A DNA stretch of 64,000 nucleotides from Gaiellasilicea sp963730405. Its GTDB lineage: Bacteria; Actinomycetota; Thermoleophilia; Gaiellales; Gaiellaceae. Each line of letters starts with the position of its first letter. The first letter of the stretch is position 1. The stretch is from contig CAVSRW010000015.1 in assembly GCA_963730405.1 (NCBI GenBank), positions 58,214 through 122,213 on the forward strand, read 5' to 3'. A model generated the notes under the pieces. The model was not told where the DNA came from and did no database searches. It saw nothing but the letters and a program-made list of their open reading frames with translations. The translations under genes and the position numbers were made by a program. This document shows, piece by piece, positions 23,882 to 31,810 of this stretch.

Positions 23882-25125
23882 GCGACTTCGAACGCTTCGG
23901 CTGGCAGCCGGACGGCTCCCGGCAGGAGGAGCAGCCTCCGCCGCAACAGCGGGAGCAGCAACAGCTCCCGCCGGCACGGGCGGACGAGAGCGGCTCGACC
24001 GGCCTCGCCATGCTGGCCGGCCTGCTCGCTGCGGTCGCGGGCGGTGTCGCCTGGGGGCTCGTCTCCAAGTACACCGAGTACGAGGTCGGGATCGTCGCCT
24101 GGGCGATCGGCTTCGGCGTCGGCTTCGCGGTTCAGCGGGCAGCAGGAGGCCGGCGCTCTGCCGACCTGCAGGCGATCGCGATCGTCACGGCGCTGCTCGG
24201 CGTCCTCATCGGCAAGTACCTCGGCTTCGCTTTCGCCGTCCAGGAGGCGGAGCAGGACTTCGGCACGCAGACCGGGCTCCTGTCCGGTGAGATGTTCTCG
24301 CTCTTCCGCGAGAACCTGAGCGAGGTCTTCGGCCTCTACGACCTGCTCTGGACCGGCCTCGCGGTGGCCTCGGCCTGGTATGCCCTGCGCCCCGAGGAGA
24401 CGGAGGCTGCGCCCGCCGCCGCCCCCGAGTCCGAGCCCGAGCGCGTGCCGATGGCGCTGCCCGAGGGGTTCCCGGAGCCGATCGCCACCCCGACGGAGCC
24501 GGTCCGGCACTCCCGGAATCCGGTCGACCGGCTCACACGCGGCCTGCCGCACGGCTGGCGGGTGACGATCGACTGGGTCGTGACGATCGCCGGCGCGATC
24601 GCGATCGTGCTCGCGATCAAGGCGTGGGTGGTCAACCCGTACCGGATCCCGTCCTCGTCGATGGAGCCGACGCTGCACTGCGCGAAGAACGCGAGCGGCT
24701 GTGAGGCACGCTGGTCCGACCGCGTCCTCGCGAACCGGTTCATCTACCGCTTCCGCGACCCCGAGCGCGGCGAGATCGTCGTCTTCGAGACGCCGCCTGC
24801 GGCGCGGCAACGCTGCGGGGCCGGCGGCACGTTCGTGAAGCGGCTGATCGGCCTCCCGGGCGAGCAGGTCCAGCTGCGCAACATCGGCGGCTCGAGCTAC
24901 GTCTTCATCAACGGCAAGAGGCTCGAAGAGCCGTACATCCAGCCGAACCGGCGCGACACCCGCGGCGCGGAGACGTTCGACGTGCCGCCGGGGCAGTACT
25001 TCATGATGGGCGACAATCGCTCGCAGTCCTGTGATTCGCGCGAGTGGGGCACGGTGCCGCGCAAGAACCTGATCGGCAAGGTCTTCGCCACCTACTGGCC
25101 CCCGAACCGCATTTCGGTTCGCTGA
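23878..25125 (+). CDS. lepB: Signal peptidase I fused to an N-terminal four-helix membrane domain
   Basis: Signal peptidase I removes signal peptides at the outer face of the membrane. Residues about 225 to 415 are the enzyme: a membrane anchor, the catalytic S261 in PSSSMEPTL, K321 in TFVKRLIGLPGE and MMGDNRSQSCDSR. Residues 1 to 225 are extra: a Gln/Pro-rich start, four probable membrane helices (about 44-62, 70-86, 97-119, 150-167) and a charged, Pro-rich linker. The start is the GTG that overlaps the trmD stop. Its place before rplS is conventional; the N-terminal domain is not (see findings). Confidence 0.92.
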   Translation: MSDFERFGWQPDGSRQEEQPPPQQREQQQLPPARADESGSTGLAMLAGLLAAVAGGVAWGLVSKYTEYEVGIVAWAIGFGVGFAVQRAAGGRRSADLQAIAIVTALLGVLIGKYLGFAFAVQEAEQDFGTQTGLLSGEMFSLFRENLSEVFGLYDLLWTGLAVASAWYALRPEETEAAPAAAPESEPERVPMALPEGFPEPIATPTEPVRHSRNPVDRLTRGLPHGWRVTIDWVVTIAGAIAIVLAIKAWVVNPYRIPSSSMEPTLHCAKNASGCEARWSDRVLANRFIYRFRDPERGEIVVFETPPAARQRCGAGGTFVKRLIGLPGEQVQLRNIGGSSYVFINGKRLEEPYIQPNRRDTRGAETFDVPPGQYFMMGDNRSQSCDSREWGTVPRKNLIGKVFATYWPPNRISVR

Positions 25126-25191
25126 CGCCGCCGGCCGCTCGGCTCCCGCCGGGCGGAGCCCGGCTCCGCCGTACGCTCGCCGGAGGCGTCA
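25123..25191 (+). terminator. Cruciform-like element between lepB and rplS
   Basis: An outer stem TGACGCC/GGCGTCA encloses an inner perfect 9-bp stem (GGCGGAGCC with GGCTCCGCC, one-base loop), and TTTT follows shortly after. It begins at the lepB stop codon. The sequence shares words with the repeat elements at 8.0, 22.7 and 26.9 kb. Confidence 0.6.
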
Positions 25192-25240
25192 GGGAGTTTT
25201 CGCTACCATTGGCCGCCGGTCGCAGGCCGACACCTTTGCC

Positions 25241-25852
25241 ATGAGCACGATCATCGAGAGCATCGAGCAGCGTCAGCTGCGCAAGGACGTCCCCCGTTTC
25301 AAGGCGGGAGACACGGTTCGCGTCCACTTTCAGGTGATCGAGGGCCAGCGCCGCCGCGTCCAGGTGTTCGAGGGGATCGTGATCAAGCGCCAGGGATCGG
25401 GCGCGCGCGAGACCTTCACCGTCCGGAAGCAGTCGTTCGGCGTGGGCGTCGAGCGGACGTTCCCGGTGCACTCGCCGAAGATCGAGAAGATCGAGGTCGC
25501 CGCGATCGGCGACGTGAACCGCGCCAAGCTGTACTACCTGCGCGAGAAGATCGGCAAGAAAGCCCGCGTCCGCGAACTGCGTCAGACACCCGCCCAGCTC
25601 GCCGCCGCACGCGCCGAGTCGGAGTCGAATCAGGCTGCGATCGACGCGGCTGCAGCCGAGGCAGAGGCAGAGCAGGCCGCTGCCCAGGCGGCCGAGGCCG
25701 AGCCCGAGGTCGAGGATGCTCAGGTCGAGCTGGATGCCGCCGCCGAGGCCGAGCAGGCCGAGACTGGAGAGCCCGAGGCCGTCGACGAAGAGCGCGTGGC
25801 AGAGGCCGCGGACGAGACGTCCGACGACGCGCCCGCTGACGAGAAGTCGTAG
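25241..25852 (+). CDS. rplS: 50S ribosomal protein L19 with a long acidic C-terminal tail
   Basis: The first 115 or so residues are a normal L19 of the large subunit: RFKAGDTVRVHFQVIEGQRRRVQVFEGIVI, SFGVGVERTFPVHSP and AKLYYLREKIGKKARVRE. Beyond that lie about 85 residues of Ala, Glu, Asp and Gln, which most L19 proteins lack. The tail would be disordered and strongly negative. The ATG is preceded by a possible TACCAT -10 box at 25204. A broken lipoprotein gene overlaps its end in another frame. Confidence 0.93.
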   Translation: MSTIIESIEQRQLRKDVPRFKAGDTVRVHFQVIEGQRRRVQVFEGIVIKRQGSGARETFTVRKQSFGVGVERTFPVHSPKIEKIEVAAIGDVNRAKLYYLREKIGKKARVRELRQTPAQLAAARAESESNQAAIDAAAAEAEAEQAAAQAAEAEPEVEDAQVELDAAAEAEQAETGEPEAVDEERVAEAADETSDDAPADEKS

Positions 25853-26167
25853 CGCCGCCGCGCTGACCGCGCTCGCGCTCGTCGCCGCCGGCTGCTCCGC
25901 CGAGGACCCCAGCAGGAGGCGGCGCGCGAAGAGGTGCAGGCCCATCTGCGCACACTCGACGACGCCGCCCGCTACGACGCGGACGACGTTCACTGCACCG
26001 ACGCGGCCAAGGTCTGGTTTCGGCCGCAGGAGACGAACGAGTTCATCTGCGCCGTCCGCCTGGCCGAGGGCGGCTGCGACTGGTTCGCGGTGGACGTCGA
26101 TCGCGAGCGCCGGAGGGTGACCGTGACGCTCGATCGGCGCGACGCCGGTTGCACGCTCGGCTTCTGA
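25836..26167 (+). pseudogene. Small lipoprotein gene, frameshifted
   Basis: One frame encodes a signal with lipobox (AALTALALVAAGCSAEDP). A different frame, after about 25910, encodes a plausible mature domain of about 77 residues with three cysteines (ARYDADDVHCTDAAKVWF to DAGCTLGF). Adding one C to the C-run at 25907-25910 joins the two as DPQQEAAREEV in one open frame of about 110 residues. No standard start precedes the signal; a CTG at 25836, inside the rplS end, is the nearest. The mature family is unknown to me. It lies between rplS and rnhB. Confidence 0.6.
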
Positions 26168-26226
26168 CGCGAACCCGGCACGAAGTCGTTGCACCGCCGG
26201 CCGCAACCGTGGCTACAGTCGGACGC

Positions 26227-26916
26227 ATGCCTCGCTCGATCGGCCAGAAGCTGCTCTCCTTCGACCGGAAGCTGAGCGCGCGCTTCGTCGCCGGCGCCGA
26301 CGAGGCCGGGAGGGGATCGCTGGCAGGGCCGCTCGTGGTCGCCGGCGTGCTGCTCGACTACGAGTGCCTCCGCAACCATCGCGTTCGGCCGCTCGCGTCG
26401 CTGAACGACTCGAAGCAGGTCTCGCCCGCCGAGCGCGAGGAGCTCTTCCGCGCCGTCGTCGGCTGTGCAACCCGCATCAGCGTGCGCGTGATCCCGCCCG
26501 CGGACATCGACCGGAACGGCCTGCACAAGTCCAACCTCTGGGGTCTCCGCTCCGTTCTCGCCGACCTCGCTCCGCCTGCGGAAGCCTGTCTCGTCGACGG
26601 CTTCCGCCTCGGCCCCTCGGCGCCGGAGCATCGCGCAGTCGTCGACGGCGACACCAAGAGCGCCGCGATCGCGGCCGCGTCGATCGTCGCGAAGGTGACG
26701 CGCGACCGCGTCATGCGGCGGCTCGACGCGCTCTATCCCCGCTACGGCTTCGCGCGGCACGTCGGTTACATCACGCCCGGTCACTCGGCGGCCGTGCGTG
26801 CGCACGGGCCGAGCGACCAGCACCGGCTCTCGTTCAACGCGCTTGCGTACGCCGCCCTCGCGCCCCTGGCCGGCAGCGCCTCCCGGCCCGCGGAGCCGGC
26901 CTCCGGCGTTGCCTGA
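26227..26916 (+). CDS. rnhB: Ribonuclease HII
   Basis: RNase HII removes misincorporated ribonucleotides and RNA from RNA-DNA hybrids. The 229 residues show GADEAGRGSLAGPLVVAGV with the catalytic DE pair, LNDSKQVSP, DGDTKSAAIAAASIVAKVTRD and YGFARHVGYITPGH. The ATG at 26227 was preferred over an earlier in-frame start because it gives a normal N-terminus. The last 14 residues are encoded by a GC hairpin of the intergenic repeat type, so the C-terminus may have been changed by insertion. Confidence 0.95.
   Translation: MPRSIGQKLLSFDRKLSARFVAGADEAGRGSLAGPLVVAGVLLDYECLRNHRVRPLASLNDSKQVSPAEREELFRAVVGCATRISVRVIPPADIDRNGLHKSNLWGLRSVLADLAPPAEACLVDGFRLGPSAPEHRAVVDGDTKSAAIAAASIVAKVTRDRVMRRLDALYPRYGFARHVGYITPGHSAAVRAHGPSDQHRLSFNALAYAALAPLAGSASRPAEPASGVA
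26872..26913. repeat. Hairpin of the intergenic repeat family forming the 3' end of rnhB
   Basis: GGCAGCGCC and GGCGTTGCC form a 9-bp stem with one G-T pair, around CCCGGCCCGCGGAGCCGGCC-like GC sequence. It matches the word order of the elements at 8.0 and 25.1 kb, but here it lies inside the coding sequence, just before the rnhB stop. Confidence 0.55.
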
Positions 26917-26931
26917 CGCCAAGCCCTGAGC

Positions 26932-27267
26932 GTGAGCTCGAAAGCGCAGGGCGCGAGGTTGGAAAGGCGCGCCGCCCGCCACTACCGCCTGCGTGGCTAC
27001 CGGATCCTCGACGCCAACGTCTGGGCGGGCGGGTACGAGCTCGACCTCATCGTCCGCCGCGGCCGCAGGGTCGTCTTCTGCGAGGTCAAGGGCAAGACCG
27101 GCGGCGGCTTCGGCGACCCGCTCGAGATGGTCGACGCCGAGAAGCTGCGCAGGCTCGAACGCGCCGCAGAGGCGTGGCTCGCCCGCAACCCGAGCTGCCT
27201 CGACCTCGACTGCCGCTTCGAAGTCGTCGCGGTGCGGCCCGGCGGGCTCGAGCGTGTCGCGGTTTAA
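26932..27267 (+). CDS. UPF0102/YraN family nuclease-like protein
   Basis: A 111-residue YraN-family protein with a predicted Holliday-junction-resolvase/restriction fold. The motif YELDLIVRRGRRVVFCEVKGKTGGGFGDP contains the E-x-K type catalytic core. Members usually neighbour rnhB and comM; rnhB is 16 bases upstream, but comM lies about 6 kb away behind inserted genes. Starts with GTG. Cellular function is not established. Confidence 0.9.
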   Translation: MSSKAQGARLERRAARHYRLRGYRILDANVWAGGYELDLIVRRGRRVVFCEVKGKTGGGFGDPLEMVDAEKLRRLERAAEAWLARNPSCLDLDCRFEVVAVRPGGLERVAV

Positions 27268-27454
27268 CTCTCCGGCAACACGGTGCGGCCAACGCACTGG
27301 CTACGATTCGGCTTGCCGGAAGGCACTATCCCCCAACGGGCGCACTCGTCATCACGGCTTCGGCCCGGGTGCGCAGGCCTGGAGAGCAGGCGGGAGAAAC
27401 TTCCGTCTGAATCGAATCAACTCACATTCAGCCGGAAAGGACTAACGACACTCC

Positions 27455-28339
27455 ATGTCGATCACGCAGACCAAGTTCGCGACACACACACGGACCTGGC
27501 TCATCATCTCGGCCCTGACGGCGCTGTTCGTCGGGCTCGGCTACCTGTTCGGCGGCTCGAGCGGCCTGCTGCTCTTCGCCCTCATCGCCGTTGTCTTCAA
27601 CCTCGTCATGTTCTGGTTCTCGGACAAGCTCGCCCTCAAGGCGAGCAAGGCCCGACCAGTCGACCAGAGCGAGGCGCCGGAGCTCTACCGCGACATCGAG
27701 GAGATCGCCGGCCGCGCGGGCGTGCCGATGCCCCGCGTCTACCTGATCCCGTCCGAGCAGCCGAACGCGTTCGCGACTGGGCGCAGCCCGAAGAAGGCGG
27801 CCGTCGCGGTCACCGAGGGCCTGCTCCGCTACCTGCCGCGCGAGCAGGTCAAGGGCGTCCTCGCGCACGAGATGGCGCACATCGCCAACCGCGACATCCT
27901 CGTCACGACGATCGCTGCGATGATCGGCGCCGCGATCGCGGCGATCGCGAACATCCTCCAGTTCTCGATGTTCTTCGGCGGCGGTGACGACGAGGACAAC
28001 AACCCGCTCGGGATCATCGGCGTCCTTGTCGCGGTCATCGTCGCGCCGCTTGCGGCGACCATCCTCCAGCTCGCCGTCTCGCGCCAGCGTGAGTACCTCG
28101 CGGACGCGACGGCTGCGCAGTACCTCGGCGAGGCCCGCCCGCTGGCGGAGGCGCTCGGGACGCTGCAACGCGGCGTCGAGGCGGTGCCGATGAACGTCAA
28201 TCCCGCCACCGAGGCGCTCTACATCGCGAACCCGCTCAGCAAGCGCGGCTTCTCCTCGCTCTTCTCGACGCACCCGCCGATGGAGGAGCGGATCCGCCGC
28301 CTGCGCGAGCTCGACGCGGCGAGCGGCATCCACTACTAG
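27455..28339 (+). CDS. htpX: Zinc metalloprotease HtpX
   Basis: HtpX is an inner-membrane zinc protease for quality control of membrane proteins. The 294 residues have two N-terminal membrane helices, the active-site HEMAHIANRD (HExxH), further membrane segments around residues 150 to 200, and a downstream zinc glutamate in REYLADATAAQYLG. A 187-base gap precedes it and must hold its promoter, although I cannot place the boxes. It is followed by a strong terminator. Confidence 0.95.
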   Translation: MSITQTKFATHTRTWLIISALTALFVGLGYLFGGSSGLLLFALIAVVFNLVMFWFSDKLALKASKARPVDQSEAPELYRDIEEIAGRAGVPMPRVYLIPSEQPNAFATGRSPKKAAVAVTEGLLRYLPREQVKGVLAHEMAHIANRDILVTTIAAMIGAAIAAIANILQFSMFFGGGDDEDNNPLGIIGVLVAVIVAPLAATILQLAVSRQREYLADATAAQYLGEARPLAEALGTLQRGVEAVPMNVNPATEALYIANPLSKRGFSSLFSTHPPMEERIRRLRELDAASGIHY

Positions 28340-28355
28340 GACGACCAGGCTGGGC

Positions 28356-28380
28356 GGACCGCTCCGATCCGGAGCGGTCT
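28356..28380 (+). terminator. Hairpin terminator after htpX
   Basis: GACCGCTCC and GGAGCGGTC pair perfectly around GATCC, 17 bases after the htpX stop. A G-T closing pair extends it by one base. No T-run. Confidence 0.7.
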
Positions 28381-28405
28381 GCCGGCCTCGTTATCGTGCG
28401 CCGCG

Positions 28406-28948
28406 ATGGTTTCGCGGCTGACCGGCGTCGAAGCGCTGTTCCTCGCCGGCATCGGTGCCGCCCTGGGGGCGGTGCTGTCCGCGCGTTTCGGCCAGTGGCC
28501 GTCGCCGTCCGCCCGGTTGAGCGGAATGACGGCGGTCGCTCTCGCGACGAGCGCGCTCGCCGTCGCGCCTGTGACCGCATGGGCGATCGTCTCGGACATC
28601 CGCGCGGCGAAGCAGCTCTCCGCGCGCGAGGTCGAGCGGTTCGGCCCCGAGGAGTACGGCCTCGACACGTCGCTGATCGACCGAGTTGCGCAGGTGATCC
28701 CGCGTGGGGCCACCTACGATGTGGCGTTCTCCGACAGGCTTGACCCTCAGCGCGCCTCGGTCTTCCGACTCTGGTCGCTTGCTGCCCTGCTCCCGCGACG
28801 TGCAGTGGTCGACGGGTCGTCGCCGGAGTGGATCGTCAGCTGGGGCATTCCGCCGTCCGAGCTCGAGGTGCCCGTGACGGACGTCCGCGTGATCGAGCCA
28901 GAGGAGGAGTCGGATCCCCCGGTCTACGTCGGGAGGGTGGTGCCGTGA
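28406..28948 (+). CDS. Membrane-anchored protein of unknown function, coupled to a glycosyltransferase
   Basis: The 180 residues begin with two hydrophobic helices (about 8-27 and 37-58), then a soluble part with a YDVAFSDRLDPQRASVFRLWSLAALLPRRAV stretch and an acidic, Pro-rich end. I do not recognise a family. Its stop overlaps the next GTG by four bases, so it is made with the membrane glycosyltransferase and may be an accessory subunit for it. It begins about 25 bases after the htpX terminator. Confidence 0.7.
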   Translation: MVSRLTGVEALFLAGIGAALGAVLSARFGQWPSPSARLSGMTAVALATSALAVAPVTAWAIVSDIRAAKQLSAREVERFGPEEYGLDTSLIDRVAQVIPRGATYDVAFSDRLDPQRASVFRLWSLAALLPRRAVVDGSSPEWIVSWGIPPSELEVPVTDVRVIEPEEESDPPVYVGRVVP

Positions 28949-30468
28949 CCGGCGACGTGCTGGCGCTGCTGCTGGTGAACGGCTGTCTGTTCGCCGCCGG
29001 CGCCGGGATGACCCGCGCCCTTGGTGCGTGGCGGGAGCCACGCGAGTTGCTCACGGTCCTCGCGACGACGTTTCTCGCCGGCGTGGCCGTCTTCGGCGTC
29101 CTCGCGCAGCTGCTCTACGTGCTCGGCTTCTCGCTCTCGGTCCCGCAGACGCTGGCCGTTTGCGGACTGCTCGCGGGGGTCGGTTTCCTCCGCGTCCTCC
29201 CGGCGAGCCCAATAGCCCTCCAGCCTCTGCTGACGAGGCGCGAGTGGGTCGCCGCCGGCCTCGTGGCGATCCCGCTGATCCTCCTCGCGGTCGACGCGGC
29301 GTACCAGCCGCTCTCCTCGTGGGACGCGTGGACGCAGTGGACCCCGAAGGCGCGGGCGCTCGTCGAGTTGGACGGCCTCGACAGCTCGTACTTCGCCAGC
29401 CCGCCGTACGGCCACTGGCACCCGGACTACCCGCTGCTCGTGCCCTCCCTCGAGGCATTCGCGTTCCGGTTCGGCGTCGGCGTGCGCGTCGTACATCTCG
29501 AGTTCTGGTTCCTCCTCGCGGCCTTCGCCGTCGCGCTGGTCGAGCTGCTCCGCCCGCGCGTGGGGCCGCTCCTGACCTGGGCGGTCGCGCTCGCCCTCGT
29601 GTGGACCCCGAAGCTCGGAGCCGAGGCGCTGTCCGCGAACGCCGACATGCCGCTCGCGATCTTCCTCGTGCTCGCGGCCGTCGCCTCATGGCTCTGGATC
29701 TCGGAGGGAAGCACGCCGGCGCTCGGGCTCGTGGCGGTGTTCGGCGCAGCCGCGGTGGCGACGAAGCTCGAGGGCGTGATCGAAGTGGCGATCGTCCTCG
29801 CCGTCGCCGTGTGGTTGGCGCTGCGCCAGTCGCGCCGGAGCGCCCTGCTGCTCGCCGGTGCCGGGGCCGTGACGTTGATCGGCTTCATCCCGTGGCGGCT
29901 CTGGACGATGCTGACCGATGCGCCGACCGCCTACGCGGCCGGCACCCTCGTCGAGACGGTCCAGGACCTCGAGCCCAACCGCGTCCCGATCGCATCGCTC
30001 CTCCTGCTCAGGCAGCTCTTCGACCCCGCGGTCTGGCTGCTGCTCGTGCCGCTGGCGCTGTGCGCGCTGGCGGTCGCTGCTCTCGCCCTACGGCGCGACC
30101 GAGTCGTTCCCATCTCGACTGCGCTCTTCCTCGTCGTCGCGCTCGTGACTGCGCTCGTGATCCCACCCCGCTCGTACGAGTGGCAGGACCAGTACTGGCT
30201 GCTCTTCCTCCCGGCCGTGCTCGCGGGCGCCGTGCTCGTCGTCGCGATGCCCCGGAGGAGTCGCGCCGCAGGATTCGTGACGACGTCGATCGGCGGCTTG
30301 TTCGCCGCGCTCGTCGCCATCTATCTCTTCACGCCGTACGACTTCGCCTGGCAGCTCGGGACGTCCACGAGCCGTGTGGTCACGCCGTTGGCACTGCTCG
30401 CCGCCGCGTTCGCCCCGATCGTGCTCGCCCGCGCCTCGAAGCACGACCCAGCGGGCCGCGTGCCGTAA
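28945..30468 (+). CDS. Multi-pass membrane glycosyltransferase, GT-C type
   Basis: A 507-residue protein with about 11 to 13 membrane helices. The extracellular loop after the first helices contains PLSSWDAWTQWTPKARALVE and HWHPDYPLLVPSLEAF, patterns seen in GT39-like (mannosyltransferase) enzymes that use polyprenyl-linked sugars. The acceptor cannot be told. The following GT2 gene is a polyprenyl-phosphate sugar synthase type, so the two may supply and transfer the same sugar. Start GTG at 28945 overlaps the previous stop. Confidence 0.82.
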   Translation: MTGDVLALLLVNGCLFAAGAGMTRALGAWREPRELLTVLATTFLAGVAVFGVLAQLLYVLGFSLSVPQTLAVCGLLAGVGFLRVLPASPIALQPLLTRREWVAAGLVAIPLILLAVDAAYQPLSSWDAWTQWTPKARALVELDGLDSSYFASPPYGHWHPDYPLLVPSLEAFAFRFGVGVRVVHLEFWFLLAAFAVALVELLRPRVGPLLTWAVALALVWTPKLGAEALSANADMPLAIFLVLAAVASWLWISEGSTPALGLVAVFGAAAVATKLEGVIEVAIVLAVAVWLALRQSRRSALLLAGAGAVTLIGFIPWRLWTMLTDAPTAYAAGTLVETVQDLEPNRVPIASLLLLRQLFDPAVWLLLVPLALCALAVAALALRRDRVVPISTALFLVVALVTALVIPPRSYEWQDQYWLLFLPAVLAGAVLVVAMPRRSRAAGFVTTSIGGLFAALVAIYLFTPYDFAWQLGTSTSRVVTPLALLAAAFAPIVLARASKHDPAGRVP

Positions 30469-30479
30469 CGTACGGCGCC

Positions 30480-31208
30480 GTGCGCGTCTCCTTCCTCGTC
30501 CCGGCCTACAACGAGGCCGCCACGATCGAGAGCGTGCTCGAGGCGGTCGACGCGCTCCCGCTGGAGCGGCAGATCGTCGTCGTCGACGACGGCTCGACCG
30601 ACGACACGGCCGCGATCGTCGAGCGCTGGGCCGAGGGGAAGGACGGCGTCGTCCTCGTGCGGCAGGCGAACCGAGGCAAGGGAGCGGCCATTCGTGCGGC
30701 GATCCCGCACGCGGACGGGGACGTGATCGTGATCCAGGACGCCGACATGGAGTACGACCCCGCCGACGTCCCTGCGCTGATCGACCCGATCGTCCGCGGC
30801 GCCGCCGACGTGGTCTTCGGCTCGCGGCTCTCCGGCGGAAAGCCGCAGCGTGCCTACATGTTCTGGCATCTGGTGGGCAACCGCATGCTGACGCTGCTGA
30901 CGAACGTGCTCTTCAACACGACGCTCTCTGACATGGAAACCGGCTACAAGGCCTTCCGGGCCGAGGTGCTTCGCTCGCTTCGCCTGACCCAGGACGACTT
31001 CGGGATCGAGCCGGAGATCACGGGCGAGATCTGTCGGCGCAGGCTACGGGTCTACGAGCTTCCGATCTCCTACTACGGGCGTACGTATGCCGAGGGCAAG
31101 AAGATCACCTGGCGCGACGGCTTCCGAGCGGTGCGGGTGCTGTTCCAGGTGCGGCTGCGGCCGACGGTTCGCGCCGGCATCAGCGGCGCGCAACCGCCGC
31201 GAGATTGA
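30480..31208 (+). CDS. Glycosyltransferase family 2, dolichyl/polyprenyl-phosphate sugar synthase-like
   Basis: A 242-residue cytosolic GT2 enzyme. It opens VSFLVPAYNEAATIESVLEAV and has VVVDDGSTDDT, the metal-binding IQDADMEYDP and a C-terminal YYGRTYAEGKKITWRDG segment typical of polyprenyl-phosphate glucose/mannose synthases. It has no membrane helices. It ends overlapping the convergent methyltransferase by 29 bases. Together with the upstream GT-C protein it suggests a protein- or lipid-glycosylation module. Confidence 0.9.
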   Translation: MRVSFLVPAYNEAATIESVLEAVDALPLERQIVVVDDGSTDDTAAIVERWAEGKDGVVLVRQANRGKGAAIRAAIPHADGDVIVIQDADMEYDPADVPALIDPIVRGAADVVFGSRLSGGKPQRAYMFWHLVGNRMLTLLTNVLFNTTLSDMETGYKAFRAEVLRSLRLTQDDFGIEPEITGEICRRRLRVYELPISYYGRTYAEGKKITWRDGFRAVRVLFQVRLRPTVRAGISGAQPPRD

Positions 31209-31758
31209 GCCCGAGCTCGAAGCGGGTCACGTCCACGTCGGCGAACCCCGCTCTCGTGAGCTCGGCGCGGAGTGTCGCCGGCCGGTAGTAGCGCTTGTGG
31301 TCGAGGATCTCGGCCGGGTCGATCAGTCGCAGGCGGGTGGAGAGCAGCTCGAGGATCGGCTTCGCCTGGGCTGACGGCGTGGTCACGACCAGGACGCCGC
31401 CGGGCTTGAGGACGCGCTGCGCTTCGGCAGCGAGCACGTCGGGGTGCTCGACGTGCTCGATCACCGCCAGGCAGCTGACGACGTCCACCGACCCCTCTGG
31501 GAGTGGCAGCGGCTCGTCCGCGCGCTGGGCGTGGAGCTCCACGTTCGAGGCGGGCGACTCGCCCACGTCCAGGTCGAAGCCGATGCCCCGCTCGATCGTC
31601 CCCGCGTAGCTCTTCAGGAGCGAGCCGGCGTGGCCGCAGCCGAGGTCGACGAGGACACTCCCGGGGCGGACGTGCCCGTCCAGGCGGCGTCGCCGCAGCC
31701 CCGAGAGCAACGCGTCGAGCCGGCGCTCTCCCTCGGCTCCGTAGGAGCTGGGTCTCAC
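31180..31758 (-). CDS. SAM-dependent methyltransferase, class I
   Basis: About 192 residues from the GTG at 31758, chosen because the longer frame upstream has no family features. Motif I is VLVDLGCGHAGSLL, followed by VEHAQRADEPLPLPEGSVDVV, SCLAVIEHVEHPD and VLKPGGVLVVTTPSA, as in small-molecule or lipid methyltransferases. The substrate is unknown. It converges with the GT2 gene and faces away from the DNA methyltransferase gene, with a 52-base gap to it. Confidence 0.85.
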   Translation of the reverse strand: MRPSSYGAEGERRLDALLSGLRRRRLDGHVRPGSVLVDLGCGHAGSLLKSYAGTIERGIGFDLDVGESPASNVELHAQRADEPLPLPEGSVDVVSCLAVIEHVEHPDVLAAEAQRVLKPGGVLVVTTPSAQAKPILELLSTRLRLIDPAEILDHKRYYRPATLRAELTRAGFADVDVTRFELGLNLAAVARR

Positions 31759-31810
31759 GCGCCCTATCGTCGCAGGCAGGCGACGCCGCCCGTCCGGCGA
31801 AGGGGTAGGC

